A stretch of DNA of 64,000 nt, taken from the NCBI GenBank assembly GCA_034439475.1, contig JAWXAN010000007.1:30920-94919 (forward strand). The letters are read 5' to 3'. The position numbers were made by a program, and so were the translations under genes. The stretch comes from Candidatus Zixiibacteriota bacterium. GTDB lineage: Bacteria > Zixibacteria > MSB-5A5 > GN15 > FEB-12. Of the stretch, positions 17,780 to 26,381 are shown in pieces (within the stretch, counting starts at the first letter, position 1; the number at the start of each line of letters is the position of its first letter). The notes beneath the pieces were generated by a model. It was not told where the DNA came from, did no database searches, and saw nothing but the letters and a program-made list of their open reading frames with translations.

Positions 17780-18826
17780 TTATGTCCCCTTCTTATTTTC
17801 CATTCCTGAAAGAACTTCGGTAATCGATTTTGCCGTATACTCCACAATCGACACCAATTTGTTATAGGGCATCCGTGTTGGCCCGATAATGCCAATTGCC
17901 CCGCTGATGTTCCCGACTTTGTACGACGACGTCACCAGAGAGCAGTTGACGATCTCATTTATCGTGTTCTCTTTTCCTATTGTGATAACCAAACCCTCAT
18001 CCGAGGCATGGCTCAGAAAATCAGAAAGCACTCGGCCGTCTTCGAGCAATTTCATCAACTGGGAAAGCTTCTCACGATTCGCAAATTCCGGCATTGCCAG
18101 GAGTTTATCTGTTCCAGCAAAATGAATATCCTCGCCGCGCTCTTCTGCCCACAGTTTGTGATGTGAGTCCATCACAACCTGCAATAACCGCCCATTGCCG
18201 GTGTAGTCGGCAAGCCGGTCAACAATCGAAGTTCTGATTTGGGACAGTGTCAGCCCGGCAAGACGTTCGTTCAATATCTGCTCGACATCCTGTAGGGCCG
18301 ATGCCGAGATTGATGTCTCAACTTCCAATACAACTGTCCGAGCAATACCCGAGGCGACAATCACAATAACCATGATCTTCCCCTCGGAGACCGGAATGAG
18401 TTTGAGTTGCCCAAGAACTCCTTCTTCGAAACGTGGGGCTATCGTCACGCCAAGCTGTCGAGTAATATCCCCAAGCACGCGCGCTGTCTGGCCGAGTATC
18501 TCATTGATCCCGCGACCTTCCTTTACAATTGCATTCTTAATCGTCTTCTTCTCCTCATCGGTGAGTACATCGGGCTTCAAGAGATAGTCGATATACACCC
18601 GATACCCCTTATCGGTGGGGACGCGCCCAGCCGAGGTATGCGGTTGTTCGACAAGTCCGAGGTCTTCCAAATCCTGAAGGGTGTTTCGTATGGTGGCCGA
18701 AGATAGTCCCATCTGAAATTTGGTTGCAATAACCCGCGACCCCACCGGATCGGCTGAGGATATGTAATAATTTATGAGATTCAGCAGAATCTGTTTTTCC
18801 CGGTCAGATAAGTTCTCAAACGCCAT
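17780..18826 (-). CDS. hrcA: Heat-inducible transcription repressor HrcA
   Basis: HrcA represses class I heat-shock genes. The winged-helix N-terminus LSDREKQILLNLINYYI, the diagnostic GLSSATIRNTLQDLEDLG and the QPHTSAGRVPTDKGYR turn are all present. The GAF-like middle and the C-terminal IGPTRMPYNKLVSIVEY complete the family. I choose the ATG at 18826 (348 aa), which gives the standard N-terminus; a GTG at 18871 would add 15 residues unlike HrcA. No clear Shine-Dalgarno precedes either start. It heads the chaperone operon. HrcA normally binds CIRCE, but no CIRCE is seen here; a different dyad lies at the transcript start. Confidence 0.96.
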   Translation of the reverse strand: MAFENLSDREKQILLNLINYYISSADPVGSRVIATKFQMGLSSATIRNTLQDLEDLGLVEQPHTSAGRVPTDKGYRVYIDYLLKPDVLTDEEKKTIKNAIVKEGRGINEILGQTARVLGDITRQLGVTIAPRFEEGVLGQLKLIPVSEGKIMVIVIVASGIARTVVLEVETSISASALQDVEQILNERLAGLTLSQIRTSIVDRLADYTGNGRLLQVVMDSHHKLWAEERGEDIHFAGTDKLLAMPEFANREKLSQLMKLLEDGRVLSDFLSHASDEGLVITIGKENTINEIVNCSLVTSSYKVGNISGAIGIIGPTRMPYNKLVSIVEYTAKSITEVLSGMENKKGT

Positions 18827-18877
18827 ACTATTTTTACTCGCTAAACATAACATCCGGCCAAAAGGTTGCACCGTAGA

Positions 18878-18903
18878 CTGCCATTATGGCAGAACTACTG
18901 CCA
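18878..18903. promoter_or_regulatory. Alternating CTGCCA/TGGCAG dyad at the hrcA transcript start (candidate operator)
   Basis: CTGCCA-TTA-TGGCAG (18878-18892) overlaps TGGCAG-AACTA-CTGCCA (18887-18903), so three alternating half-sites give two overlapping palindromes. They cover about +2 to +28 of the predicted chaperone transcript, a normal repressor position. Alternatively they could be mutually exclusive RNA hairpins in the 5' leader. Confidence 0.5.
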
Positions 18904-18911
18904 GACAACGC

Positions 18912-18941
18912 ATTATAACGGAAAGCTATAACACTCGTCAA
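18912..18941 (-). promoter_or_regulatory. Sigma70-type promoter of the hrcA-grpE-dnaK-dnaJ operon
   Basis: On the minus strand TTGACG (18936-18941) and a perfect TATAAT (18912-18917) are spaced by 18 nt. Transcription would start near 18905, about 80 nt before the hrcA ATG. An ATAACACTC sequence (18928-18936, plus strand) resembles one half of CIRCE, but no partner half occurs at the required 9-nt spacing. Confidence 0.75.
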
Positions 18942-18964
18942 GTACTAATCATCGCATGATGGCC

Positions 18965-18996
18965 AAAAAAAGGGCACCTACTAAATAGGACCCTTT
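18965..18996 (-). terminator. Rho-independent terminator after typA
   Basis: On the minus strand AAAGGG...CCCTTT (outer arms 18996-18991 and 18974-18969) with an inner CCTA/TAGG stem is followed by a run of seven T residues. It lies about 65 bp beyond the typA stop. A second hairpin ACTACCA-AAA-TGGTAGT at 19004-19020 has its T-run on the plus strand and would stop transcription coming the other way. Confidence 0.8.
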
Positions 18997-19060
18997 ATGA
19001 ATTACTACCAAAATGGTAGTTTTTTTGAAAACCAGAACTCAAGCCTAAAAGAAATATCTC

Positions 19061-20875
19061 TTAGACCGAGCGGGCTTTCTCAAGCCGTCTGCGCTGGGTA
19101 TCGTCCAGAATCTTCTTGCGCAGCCTGAGGCTTTTCGGAGTAGCCTCCACATATTCATCCGGCCCGATATATTCCAATGCCCTCTCCAGAGAGAGTTTGA
19201 GCGGTGAAGTCAGTTGGATCCCCTTGCCATCCCCTTGCGAACGCATATTGGTCAGCTTCTTCTCACGGCAGGGATTGACGGCAATATCCTGCTCACGAGC
19301 ATTCTCACCGACAATCATGCCAGTATAAATTTTGTCGCCCGGCTCAACCATAACTTTGCCGCGTTCCTGCACCAAATTCAACGCATAAGTCGTGGCAACC
19401 CCGTCTTCCATGCTCACCAGCGAGCCATTTTTGCGTCCCGAAATTTCCCCTCTAAAAGGAGCATAGGCGTGAAACAGATGGCTGATAACACCGAGGCCGC
19501 GTGTGGAGTTCATGAGATCGGTCTCAAATCCAATCAGGCCGCGTGTGGGAATAAAGGCATCGATACTGACATCGTCTCCATGATGCGATATCCCTTCGAT
19601 TTCGGCTTTACGACTGGCCAGATTTTCCATTATTGGCCCCATTGAGTCTTTTGGAATCTCCAAAAACAGCTTTTCTATTGGCTCAAGCAGTGTTCCGTTT
19701 TCATCGTTTTTGTAAATAACTTCGGGACGTGAGACGAGCACTTCGTACCCCTCGCGGCGCATCTGCTCCACAAGAATCGCGATCTGCATTTCGCCTCTTC
19801 CGGCTACTTCGAACACGGTTGGGAATTCAGTGTCTGTAACGCGGAGCGCAATATTTGTCCGCATCTCTTTGACAAGCCGGTCACGAATATGACGTCCGGT
19901 AACAAGTTTTCCCTCTGTTCCCGCAAGTGGGCCATCGTTGACAGCAAATTGCATATGAATTGTGGGCGGATCAATCGGAACGAATGGGAGAGGGTCACGC
20001 TCGATTGAGTCGGTGATTGTTTCGCCAATAAAGACATCTTCAAATCCCGAGACTCCGATAATATCACCGGCAAAGGCTTCTTTAATTTCGATTCGACGCA
20101 GGCCATGAAAATGAAAGAGGGAGCTGGCTTTGGAAACTTCTCTGCGGCCGTCGCCATGAATACAAACGATTTGATCGCCCGCCTTTATTTTGCCTCCCAA
20201 AATCTGTCCAAGCGCTATTCGGCCGAGATAATCCGAGTAGTCAAGATTAGAAACCAGCATTTTGAATTCGCTGTTTTCGTCAGCGTTTGGCGGTGGAATA
20301 TGTTTCACGATTGCATCAAAGAGCGGCTCGATAGTATCGCTATGCTGATCAAGTTCCGTTTTGGCATAGCCGAGTTTTGCGCTGGCATAGATAACCGGAA
20401 AATCAAGCTGTTCGTCTGTCGCATGAAGCGACATGAAAAGCTCAAAGATTTCGTCGAGCACCCGATGCGGATCGGCATTTTCTCGGTCGATTTTATTGAT
20501 AACAACCATCGGTTTCGCGCCGGCTTCCATCGCCTTGCGCAAAACAAATCGCGTCTGCGCCTGAGGGCCGTCGAGTGAGTCGACCACCAACAGCACACCA
20601 TCTATCATATTCATAATTCGTTCGACTTCGCCACCGAAATCGGCATGGCCGGGAGTATCAACGACATTGATATGGTAATCTTTGTAGGTGAAGGCGGCGT
20701 TCTTTGCGCGAATGGTTATCCCTTTTTCACGCTCAAGGTCCATTGAGTCCATCATCCGCTCGGAGGTGGACTGGTTGGCTCGAAAGGTGCCGGACTGTTT
20801 CAGCAGACAGTCGACAAGGGTGGTTTTGCCATGGTCGACATGGGCAATGATTGCGATGTTCCGAATATGGTGCAT
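19061..20875 (-). CDS. typA: Ribosome-associated GTPase TypA/BipA
   Basis: TypA is a translational GTPase related to EF-G and LepA that acts in 50S assembly and stress adaptation. The G-domain has G1 AHVDHGKTTL, REKGITI switch I, DTPGHADFGGE and NKIDRENADP. The C-terminal part carries the family signature RGLIGFETDLMNSTRGLG and EPGDKIYTGMIVGENAR. I use the ATG at 20875 (604 aa), which gives the usual short N-terminus; an upstream TTG at 20914 would add 13 residues. It is a single gene with its own terminator. Confidence 0.97.
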   Translation of the reverse strand: MHHIRNIAIIAHVDHGKTTLVDCLLKQSGTFRANQSTSERMMDSMDLEREKGITIRAKNAAFTYKDYHINVVDTPGHADFGGEVERIMNMIDGVLLVVDSLDGPQAQTRFVLRKAMEAGAKPMVVINKIDRENADPHRVLDEIFELFMSLHATDEQLDFPVIYASAKLGYAKTELDQHSDTIEPLFDAIVKHIPPPNADENSEFKMLVSNLDYSDYLGRIALGQILGGKIKAGDQIVCIHGDGRREVSKASSLFHFHGLRRIEIKEAFAGDIIGVSGFEDVFIGETITDSIERDPLPFVPIDPPTIHMQFAVNDGPLAGTEGKLVTGRHIRDRLVKEMRTNIALRVTDTEFPTVFEVAGRGEMQIAILVEQMRREGYEVLVSRPEVIYKNDENGTLLEPIEKLFLEIPKDSMGPIMENLASRKAEIEGISHHGDDVSIDAFIPTRGLIGFETDLMNSTRGLGVISHLFHAYAPFRGEISGRKNGSLVSMEDGVATTYALNLVQERGKVMVEPGDKIYTGMIVGENAREQDIAVNPCREKKLTNMRSQGDGKGIQLTSPLKLSLERALEYIGPDEYVEATPKSLRLRKKILDDTQRRRLEKARSV

Positions 20876-21023
20876 ACTATATATACATGCGCGTATCGGG
20901 GACGATTCATACAATCGCCCGACAAGCGCATGTTCCTCTTAATATAACGCTGAATGTGGAAGCTCTACGAGAAATGCCTAAAAATCATTAAGACGGGATT
21001 CGCAGTTCATTGCCCCAGCAAGT

Positions 21024-21452
21024 TCAGGGTTTTTCCTTTTCTTTCGTTTCGACTTGTGTCTTCTTTTCCGTCGGGGCTTTTACCGCTGCCGGCGGAGGCT
21101 TCGTCTCTATGGGAGGGATAAGAGAGGATTTCGACTGAATATTCTCTTTCCTATCGTCGATTCCGTTGTTGTTTTTATCAACAAAGGAATCGTATCGCCG
21201 ATCAGCCGTCGCAGGCGCTTTGAAAGCGGCCCGTTTCGGCTCTTTCTTCTTCTGCTTTCCCGCGCTCTCGCTCTTCTGTGTTTGGGACACTGTGGTAGAA
21301 TCTGAAGTTTTTTTCTTCCGTTCGACCGCTTCGGCGTTCCCAATTATCAGAAGCGAGCAAAGCAGGCAGTATAAGCAGCATGATACTCTTCGTACTGCCT
21401 GCTTTTCCCACAATCCACTATTATAAGCTATCTGAACCAAAAAGTCTACCAT
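21024..21452 (-). CDS. Small Lys-rich secreted protein, function unknown
   Basis: This 142-aa frame follows the DUF4384 gene by 11 bp and shares its strand. Residues about 20-42 are hydrophobic and Cys-rich (CCLYCLLCSLLIIG) and end NAEA, a plausible signal-peptidase I site. The mature part is dominated by Lys, Ser, Thr, Pro and Glu, with one DKNNNGIDDRKE motif that resembles an EF-hand or thrombospondin-type calcium loop. It is otherwise unordered. No known family was recognised. The short distance and shared low-complexity character suggest co-expression with 21464-23077. Confidence 0.6.
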   Translation of the reverse strand: MVDFLVQIAYNSGLWEKQAVRRVSCCLYCLLCSLLIIGNAEAVERKKKTSDSTTVSQTQKSESAGKQKKKEPKRAAFKAPATADRRYDSFVDKNNNGIDDRKENIQSKSSLIPPIETKPPPAAVKAPTEKKTQVETKEKEKP

Positions 21453-21463
21453 ATAATACCACC

Positions 21464-23077
21464 CTACTTCTTGCGTCCGCCGCCCTCTTTAGATTTCCCT
21501 GAACTTTGTTGTCCCGAAGACTGGGGTTTGGAGGTTGCCGATTTATCGTTTGAACCGCCGCCATCTGCTTTTTTGACTGTTGTGCTTGTCGAAGTCTGCT
21601 TCCGGCCTTCGGTTTGTTTGCTTTCGGTCTGCTTGCGCTCAGCGGAGTTATTATCAGACCCTGATTGCTGGGAACTCTTCTCCACGCGCCCAGCCTGCTG
21701 TCTATCGGCATCTGATCCGCTTCGTTTCTCGACTCGTTCGGATTGGCGGTCAGTTCCTGAAGACCCCTCCCTCTCAACTGTTTCGGTTGAGGATTTATAA
21801 GAAGAACGTTTGGTGTATGAGCCGTCTCTGCTGGTTTCAACAGTTGCATTCTGATCGCGTCCCTTGTCAAGAGTACCAGCGGTTTCGCTTCCGGTCTGTC
21901 CGCGGCTGACTTTAGAGCGGCGACTTGTGCCACCCTCATTATTTATAGCCGCATTGGTTTCATAACCCCGCGCGGTCTTTTTGAGTTCAGTCGATCCGCG
22001 TACGTATTTTCGGCTGAGCGATGATTCCTGGTCTACAGTCGCGATATTAGAGAGGGTAGATTTTGATCCTCCGTTTGTGCTCTTCACACCCCGTTTGTCG
22101 ATAACCGTTGCCGTGGCGCGCTGTTTATAATTTGGATATCCTGAGCGAATCGGGTCGCGATAGCCAACTTCGCGCACTTCTTTATACTTCGAGACATAGG
22201 TTCGGCTCGGACGGATAACATGCCTGTCAAAGACTACAGTATTGTAACGGCTGATATGGAAATCCGACTCCCAGCAATAGCCGCGGGGGTCATAGACCGT
22301 AATGGTATGCCATCCCACAAGTATGCGGGGAATATAGAGCGGAGCGCAGCCCCAGTAGATGCCGTTGACATATATCGAACCGCCGTACGGATAATCAATG
22401 TAGGTGTTACCGCAGACCGACCAGTGGGGATATGAAGGATAATGCACGGGACGATAATAATTATCTTCCCATTCGTTGACAAAAACCACCGCACGGTCAT
22501 AGGCAAAACGCTGACCATTGTAGCGGATAAAATATTGGGAATTGAGGTCATCCATGTACCCGTCGCGGTCGTCCCAATCACAGACAAGGCCTGAATTGCG
22601 ATGCCAGCTTGGAATCGGAAATCGTTCTCGCGAAGCAATAACCTGAATATTCTCGCGTCCCTCAGGACCAGTCACGACGAAATCGAAATCATCGCGTCCG
22701 TCCGGAAGACGATAGGTGGCTCCGCCAGAGACAAAATTATCATCGGTTGAATTGGCCGGAAAGAGCAGGTTGACTCGTCCGCGGGTGTCTATCGAATAGA
22801 CAGCGACAAAGGCATCGCGACTGGCGCGGAAATGGATAACGATATTATCCCCTTCGTAGTATTCGCCGTCGGCCTGGTCGGTCCAGACTTCGACATCGAG
22901 ATAACGGTCGACCCGGGCGATACCCTCGCCGCGATTTTCGTCGCGGCCGTCGTCATCTTCGTCTCGGTTGTTATCGTCATCATAATCGCGCTGTATGTTT
23001 TGAGCGTTGGGCGTCATGGCGCCAAAGAGCACACTAAACATCAGCAGTAAGCCCGTCAACATTCTTTTGCGTAACAT
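21464..23077 (-). CDS. Secreted DUF4384 / PEGA-like protein with long low-complexity tail
   Basis: This 537-aa protein has a signal peptide (MLRKRMLTGLLLMFSVLFGA). An acidic Asp/Arg-rich stretch (about 28-55) is followed by a DUF4384-type domain (DAFVAVYSIDTRGRVNLLFP) common in bacterial envelope proteins. A Tyr/Trp-rich PEGA-like segment then reads YGGSIYVNGIYWGCAPLYIP and GWHTITVYDPRGY. From about residue 310 to the end it is Ser/Thr/Gln/Lys/Arg-rich and disordered. The ATG has AGGAAG upstream. It lies between a lipoprotein gene and a small secreted protein, probably in one operon. Its function is unknown; an envelope or surface role is inferred from the signal peptide. Confidence 0.82.
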   Translation of the reverse strand: MLRKRMLTGLLLMFSVLFGAMTPNAQNIQRDYDDDNNRDEDDDGRDENRGEGIARVDRYLDVEVWTDQADGEYYEGDNIVIHFRASRDAFVAVYSIDTRGRVNLLFPANSTDDNFVSGGATYRLPDGRDDFDFVVTGPEGRENIQVIASRERFPIPSWHRNSGLVCDWDDRDGYMDDLNSQYFIRYNGQRFAYDRAVVFVNEWEDNYYRPVHYPSYPHWSVCGNTYIDYPYGGSIYVNGIYWGCAPLYIPRILVGWHTITVYDPRGYCWESDFHISRYNTVVFDRHVIRPSRTYVSKYKEVREVGYRDPIRSGYPNYKQRATATVIDKRGVKSTNGGSKSTLSNIATVDQESSLSRKYVRGSTELKKTARGYETNAAINNEGGTSRRSKVSRGQTGSETAGTLDKGRDQNATVETSRDGSYTKRSSYKSSTETVEREGSSGTDRQSERVEKRSGSDADRQQAGRVEKSSQQSGSDNNSAERKQTESKQTEGRKQTSTSTTVKKADGGGSNDKSATSKPQSSGQQSSGKSKEGGGRKK

Positions 23078-23098
23078 TGTGTCACACTTCCTTTCAGG

Positions 23099-23980
23099 TT
23101 ATTCGAGCGCCGTTCTCAAGAGCGGAGCGGCTTTGCTTTTCAGATAATTTTGGTCGTGTTGTGGTTTCTCAAATCCATGCGGTAGTGACAATTCAAGGTT
23201 GCCTGGATCGGTCTGGTATGCCCAGTGGATATCAACCCAGCCTACTGCAAAGTTTGTTGCGGTAATACGTATCTTGGCAAAGTGATTGTCGCGCGTCCAG
23301 ACAAGATACGTATGTCCGGCAATTAATTCGGAGTAGCCGAGTTCCGACCAGCCGGTGTCGGTGGCATAGCCAATTTCATCAAATCCGTTTGTGTAACCCA
23401 TATCCTGAATGTCGGTGTCAATATCGGCCGCGTTTATATAAAATAGTCCTTCAAAATCGTCGATAAATATATCAACTCCGGCGGCATTAGCAGGACCGGG
23501 TGCTCCAGCACTTAAATTGAATCCGGTACGGGTTGAATCAACAAATAATGAATAAAGCCGGTTCGATCCCTCGGGCCGAGGAGTATCAAAGACATCCTCA
23601 GCGGATAAGTCGGATATTTGGTTTGCGAAATCCACCGCGGAAACGGCATAATAATATGTCGCTCCATTGGAGACATTATCATCGACGAAGGTGTAAATCA
23701 GCAAGTCCTGATTTGGATTGGATATGGCAGCAATTCGGCCGATTTCCAGATAATTGTCAACCGAATCAATTGAGCGCCAAACTATATACTGCTTAACATC
23801 AGCTTCGTATATACCATTCCATTTCACGGCAACTTCGAGGTCACCTGTCACGCTATATACTCCTTGAGGAGTAGCTGGAACCGGATCGCTCTCGGCGAGC
23901 ACGGTTTCATCCTTATTACAGCCAACTACGCTTAAAGCGGTCAAAAGAACTGCAAGGGTCATCAGATTTCGGTGCTTCAC
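23099..23980 (-). CDS. Lipoprotein with fibronectin type III domain
   Basis: I choose the GTG at 23980, preceded by GGAGA, giving MKHRNLMTLAVLLTALSVVGC with a clear lipobox (293 aa). An ATG at 23992 is possible but has no ribosome-binding site. Residues about 35-130 form a fibronectin type III-like domain (VKWNGIYEADVKQYIVWRS ... YYYAVSAVDFANQIS). The remainder is beta-rich and unassigned, ending near KAAPLLRTALE. It is the first gene of a probable operon with the DUF4384 protein and the small secreted protein. A sigma54-like element and two dyads lie upstream. Function is unknown. Confidence 0.8.
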   Translation of the reverse strand: MKHRNLMTLAVLLTALSVVGCNKDETVLAESDPVPATPQGVYSVTGDLEVAVKWNGIYEADVKQYIVWRSIDSVDNYLEIGRIAAISNPNQDLLIYTFVDDNVSNGATYYYAVSAVDFANQISDLSAEDVFDTPRPEGSNRLYSLFVDSTRTGFNLSAGAPGPANAAGVDIFIDDFEGLFYINAADIDTDIQDMGYTNGFDEIGYATDTGWSELGYSELIAGHTYLVWTRDNHFAKIRITATNFAVGWVDIHWAYQTDPGNLELSLPHGFEKPQHDQNYLKSKAAPLLRTALE

Positions 23981-24024
23981 ACATTTCTCCATTCGGTTTT
24001 TCGATCAGTTCTGCGATTATATCA

Positions 24025-24041
24025 ATCAAGTTTTACGCCAA
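24025..24041 (-). promoter_or_regulatory. Candidate sigma54 (-24/-12) promoter for the FnIII lipoprotein operon
   Basis: The minus strand reads TTGGCGT-AAAAC-TTGAT. It keeps the GG and TTG elements of TGGCAC-N5-TTGC at the right spacing, but the final C is A. It lies about 45 bp before the GTG and about 80-110 bp downstream of two NtrC-like dyads. A TATAAT (around 24017-24022) is also present without a good -35, so a sigma70 promoter is not excluded. Confidence 0.4.
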
Positions 24042-24104
24042 TTCACTTAACCGTTAATCGGACAAATAGTTAGCCTGTAATAGACTGATTAAGTAGCGAC
24101 ATGT

Positions 24105-24153
24105 TGCACAGATTTTGTGCATGCTAGAAAAAGTGATGCACTGAAACGGTGCA
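24105..24153. promoter_or_regulatory. Two TGCAC-N7-GTGCA dyads, NtrC-like enhancer sites
   Basis: Two 17-bp palindromes, 24105-24121 (N7 = AGATTTT) and 24137-24153 (N7 = TGAAACG), have centres 32 bp apart, about three helical turns. The second closely resembles the enterobacterial NtrC site TGCACC-N5-GGTGCA. They lie between the response regulator gene (24170-25519) and the lipoprotein gene, about 100 bp upstream of the -24/-12-like element. Confidence 0.6.
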
Positions 24154-24169
24154 AGCTTTTGGGTGAGGC

Positions 24170-25519
24170 TTATTTTTGGAGGTTGAATTCTTTAATTTTT
24201 GCCCGAAGGGTGTTCCGGTGTAATCCGAGACATTCGGCTGTTTCGCCAAGATTCCACCCAAACCTATCCAAACAAAATCTGATATGCTCTTTCTCAACTT
24301 CTGAGAGAGGAAGAATTTTACCCGAAGGTTCTGGCGTTGTCTCTGAGATGCTCAACCCTGCCAAATCTTCTTTTGTGATTACGGTTCCATTTGCTAAAAT
24401 TATAGCGCGTTCGATGACATTCTCAAGCTCTCTTACATTTCCGGGCCAAGAATACTGGATTAGAACTTTTGCGGCGTCGGCCTCAATTCCCCAAATCTCT
24501 TTTCCTATTTTTTTTGTGTATTTGTTGATGAAGTGCTTTGCGAGCAGAAGCAGATCGCCGCTTCGTTCGGATAATGGCGGGACATGGATCCTGATGACAT
24601 TCAGCCGATAGTAGAGGTCCTCGCGGAATGTCCCGAGTGAGATTAGTTTTTCGAGGTCCCTATTTGTCGCAGTGATGATACGAATATCGAGAGGGGTGGC
24701 ATTGACCGATCCGAGCCGTTCGAGCACGCGTTCTTCTATAACGCGAAGCAACTTTACTTGCATGGTGAGGGGCATCTCGCCTATCTCATCAAGAAACAGT
24801 GTTCCGCCTTCGGCTAATTCAAATCGTCCCGGCTTGGTCCGGTCGGCTCCGGTGAAGGCTCCTTTTTCGTATCCGAAGAGTTCTGACTCAAGCAGGCTTT
24901 CAGGAAAGGCGGCGCAGTTAAGGGCAACAAGTTTTCTGCCGGCTCGAGGTGAAAGGGCATGGAGAGCCCGCGCGACTAATTCTTTGCCGGTTCCCGACGG
25001 CCCGGTAATCAAAACAGTGGCATCACGAGGCGCAACAACACTAATCATCTCTCTGACTTTCTTAATGGCAGTCGACTCGCCAAGAATCTCAGTTCCGGGA
25101 AATAGTTCGTTGATTCGGCGGGTGAGGATTTCGTTTTCACGAATCAAACGATTGGCTTCGGCTGCTTTCTGCAGCTTCACGAGCAATTCAGAGAGTTCCT
25201 GAACGGGTTTGGTCAGATAGTCATAGGCACCGGCCTGCATTGCTGTCACGGCCGATTCAACAGAGCCGAATGCGGTCAGGACAATGACTTGGATAAGCGG
25301 ATTAATTTCTTTGAGTTTCTTGAGCAACTCGAGTCCGCCCATACCTGGCATCTTGAGATCGATAAGAGCCACTGGCGCCAGGACTTTCCGATAGGTATCA
25401 AGAGCGCTCTCGCCGTCTGCGGCTTCGTGAATTTCAAAACCGTTTTGTCTTAAGAAACCGGCAAGAAGCTGGCGCGCGGAAGATTCATCGTCAACGACAA
25501 GAAGCCGTGTGTTTTTCAT
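24170..25519 (-). CDS. NtrC-family sigma54-dependent response regulator
   Basis: This 449-aa regulator has three domains. The receiver domain (1-120) has Asp54 as phospho-acceptor in ALIDLKMPG, Thr82 and Lys104. The AAA+ sigma54 activation domain has Walker A GPSGTGKE (173-180), the sigma54-contacting loop GAFTGA (220-225) and Walker [12 protein letters not shown]. The C-terminal Fis-type helix-turn-helix contains [20 protein letters not shown]. All catalytic residues are present. Two dyads that resemble NtrC sites lie just beyond its stop codon and could be its targets. Its kinase is unknown; the NtrB-like kinase at 9610-11451 is one candidate. Confidence 0.95.
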   Translation of the reverse strand: MKNTRLLVVDDESSARQLLAGFLRQNGFEIHEAADGESALDTYRKVLAPVALIDLKMPGMGGLELLKKLKEINPLIQVIVLTAFGSVESAVTAMQAGAYDYLTKPVQELSELLVKLQKAAEANRLIRENEILTRRINELFPGTEILGESTAIKKVREMISVVAPRDATVLITGPSGTGKELVARALHALSPRAGRKLVALNCAAFPESLLESELFGYEKGAFTGADRTKPGRFELAEGGTLFLDEIGEMPLTMQVKLLRVIEERVLERLGSVNATPLDIRIITATNRDLEKLISLGTFREDLYYRLNVIRIHVPPLSERSGDLLLLAKHFINKYTKKIGKEIWGIEADAAKVLIQYSWPGNVRELENVIERAIILANGTVITKEDLAGLSISETTPEPSGKILPLSEVEKEHIRFCLDRFGWNLGETAECLGLHRNTLRAKIKEFNLQK

Positions 25520-25554
25520 AATACAAAGTACTTATGAATGCAGAGAGTTTCCAT

Positions 25555-25588
25555 AAAAAACCCGTCCTGTTTCTGTAACAGGACGGGT
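25555..25588 (-). terminator. Rho-independent terminator after the outer-membrane barrel gene
   Basis: An 11-bp stem ACCCGTCCTGT/ACAGGACGGGT with a short loop is followed on the minus strand by six T residues. It lies 25 bp beyond the stop of the gene at 25613-26290 and separates it from the response regulator. Confidence 0.88.
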
Positions 25589-25612
25589 CGGTAATTCAAA
25601 AGGACGTCTGTT

Positions 25613-26290
25613 TCACTCAGAACCAAAGAATACTTTGATTCCGGCATTCAAGTTTAGAAGTCCTGTATTTTCGCCGAAGGTAAGGTTTTGCCCCTGATAT
25701 TCAGCTTTTGAATCTTCGCTAAAGCCCATTTGGTATTCGGCCTCGACAAAAAGTCCGCTGTAGTCTGATGTATAGTAAAAAGCTCCTCCGGCAATACCGA
25801 TGGCCAGCGAGGGTTCGTATGAGATCTGGCGGTATTTCATTTGGCCGACGCCGAGGTCATTGACAAGGGTTGTGAATTTGGCGTTATGCAGGCCTATCAT
25901 ACCTTTGATGAAAGGGGCGAATTTTGATTCGCTGAAGAAATAATATTTGCCGTAGAGGAACGGGTTATAGAAGCGATGTGATAATCCGGATTGGCCGTCG
26001 AAATCTTTTATGCCGAGTTGTGCGTAGCTAAAGTTCAGGCCGATAGCCAAATTTGGCGTCGCAAAGTAACCGACATCAATACCGACTGACCATCCTGACT
26101 TAGCGCCGACAGAATCTTTGAAATCACCGAGTCCACCCGAAGGAGATACGTATCCACCGTAAAGAGCGATTTCGAGAAAATCTTTCGCTTCCTCTTCAGT
26201 CGCCGTCTCGGTCACCGCCTCCTGGGCTGATACGGCAAAAGCGCTTAATAGTAACAGAGCCAGTGCGGCCATAACCGTGTCTCTTCTCAT
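25613..26290 (-). CDS. Outer-membrane beta-barrel protein
   Basis: This 225-aa protein has a signal peptide ending AVSA-Q and a mature chain of alternating aromatic/hydrophobic strands (LEIALYGGYVSPSG, NLAIGLNFSYAQLG, YNPFLYGKYYF, LNLNAGIKVFFG). It matches the 8-stranded small-barrel class (OMP_b-brl, Pfam 13505-like). The C-terminus ends near a Phe (KVFFGSE), not exactly at it. GAGGG precedes the ATG. It has its own sigma70-type promoter and terminator and so is a monocistronic unit. The ligand or function is unknown. Confidence 0.85.
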   Translation of the reverse strand: MRRDTVMAALALLLLSAFAVSAQEAVTETATEEEAKDFLEIALYGGYVSPSGGLGDFKDSVGAKSGWSVGIDVGYFATPNLAIGLNFSYAQLGIKDFDGQSGLSHRFYNPFLYGKYYFFSESKFAPFIKGMIGLHNAKFTTLVNDLGVGQMKYRQISYEPSLAIGIAGGAFYYTSDYSGLFVEAEYQMGFSEDSKAEYQGQNLTFGENTGLLNLNAGIKVFFGSE

Positions 26291-26381
26291 TCCACAACCC
26301 TCACCATGTTAGCACGAAATTTAACCTTTTCATTCCCGCCCGCGGCGCAATCATCTCGATTGTATCACCCAGCGAAGCGAT

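Noticed and set aside
18928..18954. CIRCE-like half-site ATAACACTC near the hrcA promoter
   Set aside because: There are three mismatches and no second half at 9-nt spacing.
20105..20578. 157-aa plus-strand ORF
   Set aside because: It is a shadow of typA with no start signal.
21421..21939. 172-aa minus-strand ORF overlapping the DUF4384 tail
   Set aside because: It is an alternative frame of low-complexity coding sequence; the annotated frame carries the signal peptide and domains.
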